From: Mariaggregatimicrobium sp964498785
Lineage (GTDB): Bacteria; Zhuqueibacterota; Zhuqueibacteria; Thermofontimicrobiales; Thiofontviventaceae
Length of the DNA stretch: 57,632 nucleotides
Assembly: GCA_964498785.1 (NCBI GenBank)
Contig: CAZCJL010000034.1
Coordinates: forward strand, 1-57,632
Direction of reading: 5' to 3'
Within the stretch, counting starts at the first letter, position 1. Each line of letters starts with the position of its first letter. The position numbers were made by a program, and so were the translations under genes. This document shows, piece by piece, positions 7,934 through 14,692 of this stretch. The notes under the pieces are model-generated. The model saw nothing but the letters and a program-made list of their open reading frames with translations, searched no databases and was not told the DNA's origin.

Positions 7934-8586
7934 GTTAATCGGATCCTTTTGTCCCTTTCTATTTCAATTGCATATATTCACATAACACAATTAAAATCAT
8001 TTCGTTAATAATATGGAAAGCTAAGTGGATTTTTATTATCAAGTAACAATTGCCCCTAAAAGTACAAACTGGTCTCGGACGTAAAAGCCCGAGACCAGAG
8101 TGTCCCAGAAGTAAATCTATCTCGTCATTGCCAGTGAGGATAGATTCAGTTAAAAATTTTGCGAAGTGACAAATTTGCTGTCCTCTATTCGCAGTTATTT
8201 TTAACGCAACTGTTGTGCCAGCAAATATTTGTTAAAGTGAATGTGATTTATCAAAAATTGAAACATGATTAATTAACTTATATTCAATAAGATATCAACT
8301 TTCATTAAAATATCTTAACTTAATAATAAACCAGAATTTTCCCCACAAAAGACGGGTAATATTTCTCCGCCGGGTATGTTTTCCCCGATTTATAAGGATA
8401 ATTTATTCTAAATAAATATTTGAATACTCTTTATGATTCAGTAAACATAAAGATTTTACAAATGTGGGATCAACTAAGTAGCCAATGGGAAATCTATGTG
8501 CGTTACAAATGAAAATATTTATATTTAAACCATACAAATCGAAATCGCTCGTACTTTATCGCTATCAGTAGATTTTAATTAAATTT
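7934..8586. other. Intergenic stretch with no gene seen
   Basis: No reading frame with coding character was found on either strand. The only structure is a perfect 10-bp inverted repeat, CTGGTCTCGG (8069-8078) with CCGAGACCAG (8089-8098). No T-run follows, so it is not a typical terminator. A weak echo of the GTCATTGC...GCGAAGTGAC repeat family lies around 8130-8175. Confidence 0.5.
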
Positions 8587-8997
8587 TTACAGGACATAAA
8601 CATCTTCTGCAGCAGTGAAAACCTTGATGCGAAATTTGAATGGAACTCTTTTTGCATTATCAGAAATCATTGGTGAGATTACAATATAACTATTCGCCTT
8701 TTTGTTATGTTTTATTTATAAAACAACGCTTTTCAATAAAAAGTATACATTTCAGAATTACTTATCGACAATTTTTTTCACAAATAATTCGTAAACCATT
8801 CCTGATAATGATATCTAATTCTACCTTATCCGGATATCCGAACACTTCTCAATTTTCATCATATTCATTGTATTTAAGCGCTTCAATAATATATTTTTCC
8901 AGTATTCCTTTTAACGCATTTCGGAAGAATCAAACTACGAATTTCCTGATCCGTTTCTATTAAAACAGGTAATTCCTTTTATCGTCGTTTTATCCAA
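8587..8997 (-). pseudogene. Decayed DUF3782-type PD-(D/E)XK-like gene
   Basis: Minus-strand fragments in changing frames read LPVLIETDQEIRSLIL, then ALKGILEKYIIEALKYNEYD, then EVFGYPDKVELDIIIRNG, then SISNSEMYTFY, then ANSYIVISPMISDNAKR and KVFTAAEDVYVL before a stop at 8587. In that order they follow the DUF3782 family (nuclease-like, core E-L-D...E-I-K). The E-x-K segment is broken by a frameshift, and at least two in-frame stops interrupt the rest. A GGAGG ribosome site is still visible at about 9008, ahead of a possible TTG start at 8997. The copy is clearly dead. The open frame on the opposite strand here is only its antisense. Confidence 0.75.
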
Positions 8998-9136
8998 TTC
9001 TTTGCACCTCCGATTGTTTAAATAAGTAACTATTGATAATATAATTAGATTATTATGAAATGTCACGTTTTTAATACAATATAGTTGTGAACAATCAGCT
9101 TGTAGAGGCTAATTTTTATTTTTTTTAAATTTTTCT

Positions 9137-9164
9137 TTGAAAATTATTTTATAATTATTATATT
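9137..9164 (+). promoter_or_regulatory. Possible sigma-70 promoter for the 9309 gene
   Basis: TTGAAA (9137-9142), a 16-nt spacer and TATATT (9159-9164) precede the gene by about 145 bases. The whole stretch is very AT-rich, so chance similarity is a real risk. Confidence 0.3.
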
Positions 9165-9308
9165 CAAACAATTAAACAACGAAAATGTTAAAAATAATTT
9201 TAAATATTACAGCGATCACTTTTTATAACTGATTAATTTTAATTAAATTAACAAGACATAATAGAGATAATTTATATGATCAGTAAAGATTCAAATGGAG
9301 ATTTACCG

Positions 9309-9788
9309 ATGGACTCAACTATAATGAATTTAACTGAAAATATATTGAGTGAAGAAAAGGATTTTATTATTCCGGTAAAAAAAGTATGGCTAAAATTGAG
9401 CCTGATGGGCCAGTTGGAAAAAATTTCCTTTGAAGAATTTTCTCAAATGCTATATCTGGATGATCGTTTTGAAATATTTGATGATGCTGATTCTGATACA
9501 GAAGAAATACTTGGCAATAACAAAGACGATCTTGAAGAACTTGGTTATTATTCCGGCCCTCGTGTCATGTTGAAGAGCAGACGCCCCAGTCGTAAAGAAA
9601 TAGGTAAAATTTTAATAAAAAAAACCGAACAAATATTTGTTAATTTAAAAAAAGCCTGGGACTTACGCCCGCAAGACGAAGAAGAAGAAGATCAGCTCTT
9701 ACATGCACTTGCCAGTACTCAAAAGCTTCTTAGAACGCTGATTCGGGAATTTCCTGAATCAGCAGACCCAGATCCTTCAAATAATTAA
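9309..9788 (+). CDS. Hypothetical acidic protein
   Basis: No family was recognised. The 159-residue soluble protein has no signal peptide or membrane segment. Its N-terminal half (VKKVWLKLSLMGQLEKISFEEF) looks like a winged-helix or helical domain, followed by a very acidic patch (DDADSDTEEILGNNKDDLEE) and a charged helical C-terminus. The ATG at 9309 follows GGAG with an 8-nt spacer; an in-frame ATG at 9276 has no such site. The next gene on the same strand begins 72 bases later and is likewise acidic and helical, so the two may form an operon. Confidence 0.6.
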   Translation: MDSTIMNLTENILSEEKDFIIPVKKVWLKLSLMGQLEKISFEEFSQMLYLDDRFEIFDDADSDTEEILGNNKDDLEELGYYSGPRVMLKSRRPSRKEIGKILIKKTEQIFVNLKKAWDLRPQDEEEEDQLLHALASTQKLLRTLIREFPESADPDPSNN

Positions 9789-9860
9789 TTTAAAATTTTT
9801 CAAAACAGAGTCGATAAATTAAAGGTGCATAACAGAAGTTGTTCATTAAAAGGAGTTTAT

Positions 9861-10352
9861 ATGGATTTAATTCCCAGAAAAATAATTGAATCAGAATGGA
9901 TTAAGTTAGGACAAAAAAACTATAATGAATTGTTAGCACTCAAGGAATCATTTTCTGAAAACCAACCACAATTAGATAATTTTTTAACAAAATTTACCGA
10001 TCACATCAATCAGGAAGCGATTGACTTGACATATCATTATTCGGTTACGATCTGGGAAATATTTAAGCAAGCCCATGGAAAGCCTATTCCGGAAATATCA
10101 AATGACGTTATTTACTACTGTATTGAAGAGAGGGAACAGTGGCTGGAAAAAGTAAATACGTTTAGCTATCAGGAAATTGACCAACTCATATCAACGAATG
10201 ATACAATTCATCAATCATATATACTTGGCTATGCGTTGGAAGAAATTTTAGAAGAAGCGGAAGATAACCTTGATTTTAACAGGGAAGATCAATCCTACTT
10301 ATTCTGGCTTCTTTTAATAGTAGTAGATGCATTTGACAAAGTAATCTCATAA
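9861..10352 (+). CDS. Hypothetical acidic helical protein
   Basis: No family was recognised. The 163-residue protein is predicted to be mostly helical and acidic (YALEEILEEAEDNLDFNRED), ending in a hydrophobic helix (SYLFWLLLIVVDAFDKVIS). The ATG at 9861 follows AAAAGGAG with good spacing; the upstream in-frame ATG at 9825 does not. Its stop overlaps the convergent tsaD stop by 6 bases. It pairs with the gene at 9309. These are the only plus-strand genes in the first 20 kb. Confidence 0.6.
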   Translation: MDLIPRKIIESEWIKLGQKNYNELLALKESFSENQPQLDNFLTKFTDHINQEAIDLTYHYSVTIWEIFKQAHGKPIPEISNDVIYYCIEEREQWLEKVNTFSYQEIDQLISTNDTIHQSYILGYALEEILEEAEDNLDFNREDQSYLFWLLLIVVDAFDKVIS

Positions 10353-11342
10353 TGTTAGCGAAGGCAGCGGCGATAAATTATAGGATGATTGCTCGCCTCG
10401 GGTAAGCCTATAACGCCCGGCACAGGCAATCATTGCTGCATTGTCTGTACATAGCAATGGTACCGGAAAATATACATTCATCTTTTTTTCAAATGCGTGT
10501 TGTTTCATTTTTTTTCTTAAATTACTATTACAGGCAACTCCGCCGGCCAAGACGATATTTTTAACCTTTTTATTAATCGCCGCGCGAATTGTTTTTTCTA
10601 TTAACACCTCACTGAGTGCTGCCTGAAAACTCGCCACAATATCATCCCGATGCTGCACAATTTCTTCGCGAGTATGCTTTTTAAGATAATACAGTACCGC
10701 TGTTTTTAGCCCACTAAAGCTAAAGTCGAAATTATCATCATTAAGCATTGCACGGGGAAAATGAATGTAACGGTCATTTCCATTTTTAGATAAATTATCA
10801 ATGATCGGACCACCAGGATATCCCAAATCCATCATTTTAGCGACTTTATCATAAGCTTCACCGGCTGCGTCATCGCGCGTTCGGCCAATAGTACAATATT
10901 CGCCTAAGTTTTTAACGTAGACAAGCTGTGTATGTCCACCCGAAATAATAAGAACTATAAATGGCGGTTTCAACTCTGTCTGCTCCACAAAATTGGCAAA
11001 AATATGTCCTTCAATATGATTAACACCAATATATGTTATATTTTTAGAAAAGGCAATTGATTTAGCAAAATTCAATCCGATTAATATGGAGCCAACCAAT
11101 CCCGGGCCATGTGTTACCGCAATTCCACCAATTTCGTCCAGTGTTAAACCAGCATCTTGCAGCGCTTGTTGCACTATCGGCACAATAAGTCTGATGTGCG
11201 CCCGTGATGCTAATTCTGGGACAACCCCTCCATACTTTCTGTGGATAGCTTGAGAAGCAATTACATTGGACAATAATCCATATTCCGAAAAAACCGCTGC
11301 CGCGGTTTCATCGCATGACGTTTCTATTCCGAGTACGTTCAT
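10347..11342 (-). CDS. tsaD: tRNA N6-adenosine threonylcarbamoyltransferase
   Basis: TsaD transfers the threonylcarbamoyl group to A37 of tRNAs that read ANN codons, working with TsaB and TsaE. The 331-residue protein has the normal length and the family start VLGIETSCDETAAAV, the metal-binding HIEGH motif near residue 110, an ISGGHTQLVY segment and LAGGVACNSNLR toward the C-terminus. The start follows the YbbR-like stop by 2 bases and has no clear Shine-Dalgarno, suggesting translation coupled to the upstream gene. Partners tsaB and tsaE are not in the window. Confidence 0.97.
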   Translation of the reverse strand: MNVLGIETSCDETAAAVFSEYGLLSNVIASQAIHRKYGGVVPELASRAHIRLIVPIVQQALQDAGLTLDEIGGIAVTHGPGLVGSILIGLNFAKSIAFSKNITYIGVNHIEGHIFANFVEQTELKPPFIVLIISGGHTQLVYVKNLGEYCTIGRTRDDAAGEAYDKVAKMMDLGYPGGPIIDNLSKNGNDRYIHFPRAMLNDDNFDFSFSGLKTAVLYYLKKHTREEIVQHRDDIVASFQAALSEVLIEKTIRAAINKKVKNIVLAGGVACNSNLRKKMKQHAFEKKMNVYFPVPLLCTDNAAMIACAGRYRLTRGEQSSYNLSPLPSLTL

Positions 11343-11344
11343 TT

Positions 11345-12277
11345 TTAATGTAGTTTTTTTACTATTACTTTAAAATATTTGGGTTTAATTTCTTTTATGC
11401 GCACTTGATTTGGTTTATCGATATAGGCTAAATAATATTTTTCCTTTGAACCACGTATCTTATTATAATCGATATATGCATGAATATCCTTGCTTGTCAT
11501 TGGCAATAGTAAATCCACGCCGCCAATTAATGTCAAATTTAAACTGGAGGGAATAACAGTTAGTTCAATTCCGTTTGGTTTGTTTAGCACTTTTACTGGT
11601 ATTTCGTTTAACGGTTTTTCCAGTAATTTTTGAATATCCACATAAATTTCAATTTCAGTATTTGTTAGCCAAGCATTTTTGACTTCCGGAGCACGTAATT
11701 TTACTTTTTCATTTATATCTCGTCTAACATTATTAAAAATTATCTGTTCTGTTTTTACACAATCAAAGCTATCCAACGCACTTTGCACTCCCTGCACCAC
11801 AACAGAATCCTCTGATAATTGAATTCCATCGACGACAGTATATCCAGGTAGTGGTTTTATTTCGATGTCTGGCTTAACTGCAATCTTTTTATAAACTAAA
11901 TTATCAATTTTTAATTCAATTAACTCCGGTTCAACAATATTAAAAATTTCAATATTGCTAGTGCGCTGGAATCGTACATTCTTTTTTTCTAATTTAAATG
12001 TCCGGGTAGCTATCTCGTTGGTTAAATCCAGGTTATAATACAATTTCTGATTTAGCATCAAAGCTAACAGTTCCCGTCCTCTTCCCCATAGTGTTACTGT
12101 TACATTCTCTGGGATAGTATTCGTAATAATTTTTTCTGAAGATAAATTACTAATTTTTAGTGGGATATCCAGTTTGTATTTGTAATTATTTTCGGTTTCC
12201 ACAAAAAACCATAATAAAATTGCGATGCAAACAACAACAACTTTAATTTTCAAATTTTTTATTATGTAAGTTAGCAT
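11345..12277 (-). CDS. YbbR-domain (CdaR-like) membrane-anchored protein
   Basis: This 310-residue protein has one N-terminal transmembrane helix (IKVVVVCIAILLWFFV, residues 11-26), the LWFFVE signature of YbbR proteins, then repeated beta-rich YbbR domains outside the membrane. In Firmicutes and relatives, CdaR of this type controls the diadenylate cyclase CdaA, usually encoded next to it. Here cdaA is not adjacent; the neighbour is tsaD, two bases downstream. No clear Shine-Dalgarno precedes ATG 12277. A c-di-AMP role is therefore only an inference, supported by the PgpH-like phosphodiesterase at 34385-36748. Confidence 0.8.
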   Translation of the reverse strand: MLTYIIKNLKIKVVVVCIAILLWFFVETENNYKYKLDIPLKISNLSSEKIITNTIPENVTVTLWGRGRELLALMLNQKLYYNLDLTNEIATRTFKLEKKNVRFQRTSNIEIFNIVEPELIELKIDNLVYKKIAVKPDIEIKPLPGYTVVDGIQLSEDSVVVQGVQSALDSFDCVKTEQIIFNNVRRDINEKVKLRAPEVKNAWLTNTEIEIYVDIQKLLEKPLNEIPVKVLNKPNGIELTVIPSSLNLTLIGGVDLLLPMTSKDIHAYIDYNKIRGSKEKYYLAYIDKPNQVRIKEIKPKYFKVIVKKLH

Positions 12278-12288
12278 AAGTTATATGA

Positions 12289-12335
12289 TTTTAATAAAGA
12301 AATAGGGTAGAAGGATGTAAGCCTTTTACCCTATT
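12289..12335 (-). terminator. Stem-loop terminator after the zinc-ribbon gene
   Basis: AATAGGGTAGAAGG (12301-12314) pairs with CCTTTTACCCTATT (12322-12335) with a single G-U pair and a 7-base loop. On the minus strand it is followed by TCTTTATT. It separates the zinc-ribbon gene from ybbR. Confidence 0.6.
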
Positions 12336-12375
12336 GAAATTGTATGGACTGAGCGAGGAAAATTATATTATAAAT

Positions 12376-12567
12376 TTACTTAAAGGATTGTCCAATCACT
12401 TTTCCAATACTCAATTCACCGTTATCAATCCGAATATTGAAACCACACTCGGGATTTGTACATACCCATGCTTTATACAGAATCGATGCACCCTCTCGAC
12501 CGTAATCCGACAGGGGAATAAGAACTCCTGTAGCACATTTTTGACATTCGGGATATACAGTTTCCAT
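12376..12567 (-). CDS. Small zinc-ribbon protein
   Basis: This 63-residue protein has two cysteine pairs, C8-x2-C11 (CQKC) and C36-x4-C41 (CTNPEC), the spacing of a zinc ribbon. The C-terminus is short and charged. It resembles small metal-binding proteins of unknown role. GGGGAGGTATCTATT gives a strong ribosome site before ATG 12567. It stands alone between a sigma-70-like promoter (12704-12732) and a stem-loop terminator, so it is probably a monocistronic gene. Confidence 0.7.
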   Translation of the reverse strand: METVYPECQKCATGVLIPLSDYGREGASILYKAWVCTNPECGFNIRIDNGELSIGKVIGQSFK

Positions 12568-12703
12568 AATAGATACCTCCCCTCACAAGTTTAATCGTTA
12601 ATTGTCTTAAGAACTCAATATTTTTAATAACTCCCTCCAAAACAGTTGGTTTCTTAAAGATTTTCCGCACTCACTACCATTTTCTGGATATTTGTTACTA
12701 GAA

Positions 12704-12732
12704 AATTTAATATAAAATACTATCAAAGTCAA
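12704..12732 (-). promoter_or_regulatory. Sigma-70-like promoter for the zinc-ribbon gene
   Basis: On the minus strand TTGACT (12727-12732), a 17-nt spacer and TAAATT (12704-12709) lie about 137 bases before the start codon. The match and spacing equal those of other promoters in this window. Confidence 0.55.
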
Positions 12733-12797
12733 CATTTTTTTAGGTAAATTTCAGAAAAGCCAAAAGATTAAACTTTTGAATTTCGTCTTAATCTTTG

Positions 12798-12829
12798 AAA
12801 ACAAAAAAAATAGCCATATTCATGGCTAT
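12798..12829 (-). terminator. Rho-independent terminator of the ribosomal operon
   Basis: On the minus strand ATAGCCAT, loop GAAT and ATGGCTAT (12810-12829) are followed by eight T residues and TGTTTTC. It lies about 130 bases after rplI. An imperfect 15-bp direct repeat (12847-12861 and 12949-12963) lies between. Confidence 0.85.
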
Positions 12830-12958
12830 CTATTCTTGATCAGATAACAATATTAGCTATTTTAGAAACAAAGTAATGAAACATGACATGAGTATGAGAC
12901 AAATTAATGATTTCATCTAAAGTCAATAGTTGAATGAGATAACAGACGACAATATTTG

Positions 12959-13402
12959 CTATTCTTTCACTACCCATACTTTGACTTTTGCGTCGACCTC
13001 CGGGTGTAATTTAATGGGAACATCGTAAATACCCAGAGCTTTAATAGGCTCTAGCAAATTAATTTTCCTTTTATCGATATCATGTCCCTTGTCCCGTAAC
13101 AGATTCGCTATATCCTGAGATGTAACAGAACCAAAAACCTTATCTTCTTCTCCCACTTTTACGGAAGCAGTCAGCGACACTTTTTCAAGTTCTTTAGCCA
13201 GGTTTTCGGCGTTATGTCGATCTCGATCCTTTCTAAAACTTGCCTGTTTTTGTTCTTCTTTAAGACGGTTCAAGTTTTGGTCGCTTGCAACAAGAGCAAT
13301 ACCTTTAGGAATTAGATAATTTCGAGCATATCCTTGTTTTACTTCTACGATATCGCCGATTTTTCCCAACTGTTCAAAATCTTGTCTCAAAATTGCTTTC
13401 AT
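12959..13402 (-). CDS. rplI: 50S ribosomal protein bL9
   Basis: The 147-residue protein has the normal bL9 layout: an N-terminal RNA-binding domain (MKAILRQDFEQLGKIGDIVEVKQGYARNYL region, including the signature G-Y-A-R-N-Y-L), a long charged helix, and a C-terminal domain with VFGSVTSQDI. It stabilises the base of the L1 stalk. It is the last gene of the rpsF-ssb-rpsR-rplI operon and is followed by a good terminator. The ATG is preceded by GAGGA. Confidence 0.98.
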   Translation of the reverse strand: MKAILRQDFEQLGKIGDIVEVKQGYARNYLIPKGIALVASDQNLNRLKEEQKQASFRKDRDRHNAENLAKELEKVSLTASVKVGEEDKVFGSVTSQDIANLLRDKGHDIDKRKINLLEPIKALGIYDVPIKLHPEVDAKVKVWVVKE

Positions 13403-13429
13403 TTTAACAGTCCTCTAAATATTGTGCAT

Positions 13430-13651
13430 TTATCTTACAATTTCAGCGATGTATGGAATAAGAGCCAAATGTCTGGCTCTTTTAATAGCGTGAACTAACT
13501 GTCGCTGATGCTTGGCGCATGTCCCCGAAGTTCGTCGGGGAATAATTTTTCCTTGTTCAGTGGTGAATCGATTTAATTTCTTTTCATCTTTGAAATCAAT
13601 ATATGTCACACCACCTTCACAGAAACGGCAAATTCGTTTCTTTTTAAGCAT
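13430..13651 (-). CDS. rpsR: 30S ribosomal protein bS18
   Basis: The 73-residue protein binds S6 on the small-subunit platform. It shows the bS18 core: CRFCEGG, DFKDEKKL, IIPRRTSGTCAKHQRQL and IKRARHLALIP. The Cys pattern is of the type that could bind zinc. ATG 13651 was chosen since AAAGGAGC lies 9 bases before it; an in-frame TTG two codons upstream is too close to that site. It sits between ssb and rplI, as in most bacteria. Confidence 0.97.
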   Translation of the reverse strand: MLKKKRICRFCEGGVTYIDFKDEKKLNRFTTEQGKIIPRRTSGTCAKHQRQLVHAIKRARHLALIPYIAEIVR

Positions 13652-13668
13652 TTTCAATGGCTCCTTTA

Positions 13669-14160
13669 CTATAAGTTCAAGTCTTTATATCCAAAATCAT
13701 AAACGGTAGATTTCTCTTCGTCAGAATTATCATCATCATAGGTAGAATCCATCCCCGAATCTTCATCATTATTTTGATAATCATCATTTTCATCATCACC
13801 TTCGCCTGAATGATTTTTCCGATTCAAAAATTGAATTCTTCTTGCCTTAATTTCAACCACATTATGACTGGTACCGTCATTATTACGCCAATTCCGACTC
13901 TGCAATTCCCCATCTACGATAATAGCACTCCCTCGTTTCAAATTTTCATAACAGCTTTCAGCTAATTTATACCATGCAACAACTCCAACATAACAGACAT
14001 TCTCTCGCCATTGGCCACTATTATCTTTGAATTTGCGATTTGATGCAATAAAAAAATTTGCTACAGGAGTACCATTTGTTGTTTTTCTAAATGAAGGATC
14101 ACAAGTTAAATTTCCAGCAATTATGACATTATTTATGTCCGGCATTTTTAAATTTAACAT
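13669..14160 (-). CDS. ssb: Single-stranded DNA-binding protein
   Basis: The 163-residue protein has an N-terminal OB fold (NNVIIAGNLTCDPSFRKT, AWYKLAESC, GSAIIVDGELQSRNW) and a disordered tail very rich in Asp, Glu and Asn. It coats single-stranded DNA in replication and repair. The tail does not end in the usual acidic-Pro-Phe tip that recruits partners; it ends YDFGYKDLNL. GGAGG lies about 10 bases before the ATG. Position between rpsF and rpsR is the classical one. Confidence 0.96.
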   Translation of the reverse strand: MLNLKMPDINNVIIAGNLTCDPSFRKTTNGTPVANFFIASNRKFKDNSGQWRENVCYVGVVAWYKLAESCYENLKRGSAIIVDGELQSRNWRNNDGTSHNVVEIKARRIQFLNRKNHSGEGDDENDDYQNNDEDSGMDSTYDDDNSDEEKSTVYDFGYKDLNL

Positions 14161-14224
14161 TATATCTTATCCTCCGTCAAATCATATTATCACATAAGAA
14201 ATATCAGATCTTCACAATTATTTA

Positions 14225-14662
14225 TTACTCAACAGATTCCTTAGCTTCTTCCGGGGTTGGTTCTTTTTCTTCCGCTATTTCAGACGTTTTTACATCCTTA
14301 TTATCATTTTTATCTGATTTTTCAGTTTTAATTTTCATGATTTTTTCTTTTTCTTTATTGCGATAGTCTAATGCTTTTTTATCAAGCATAATTGTTAAAT
14401 AGCGTAAAATATTTTCATCCAGGCCATATTCACGATCAACAACCTTTATTGCACTACCAGAGGCCTTAAAATAAAATTCAACATAAAAACCATACTGGCG
14501 CTTTTTAACCTCATAAGCTAATCTTTTTTTACCCCATCGATCTACCTCGATGATTTCTCCCCCATTGTTTTTGATATTCCGTTCAATTTTATCAATTGTA
14601 CCATCAATTTCATCTGGTTTTAAGAGAGAATCAATTACTGCGATAGAAGAATACGTCTTCAA
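14225..14662 (-). CDS. rpsF: 30S ribosomal protein bS6
   Basis: The 145-residue protein begins with the S6 fold (YSSIAVIDSLLKPDEIDG, WGKKRLAYEVKKRQYGFYV, YGLDENILRYL) and carries a charged extension of about 45 Lys/Glu-rich residues. It binds bS18 in the platform. The start codon is TTG, placed 9-10 bases after AGAGGAGG. The gene begins 30 bases after hppA ends, so the ribosomal operon may be read through from upstream genes. Confidence 0.97.
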   Translation of the reverse strand: MKTYSSIAVIDSLLKPDEIDGTIDKIERNIKNNGGEIIEVDRWGKKRLAYEVKKRQYGFYVEFYFKASGSAIKVVDREYGLDENILRYLTIMLDKKALDYRNKEKEKIMKIKTEKSDKNDNKDVKTSEIAEEKEPTPEEAKESVE

Positions 14663-14692
14663 ATTATTTTCACCTCCTCTACATCTATGTTT

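Noticed and set aside
8069..8098. CTGGTCTCGG/CCGAGACCAG as a terminator
   Set aside because: The stem is perfect but has no T-run on either strand and no gene ends close to it.
8640..8963. A plus-strand 107-residue open frame
   Set aside because: It is antisense to the decayed DUF3782 gene; its codon content and hydrophobic, Phe/Ser-rich product follow from that.
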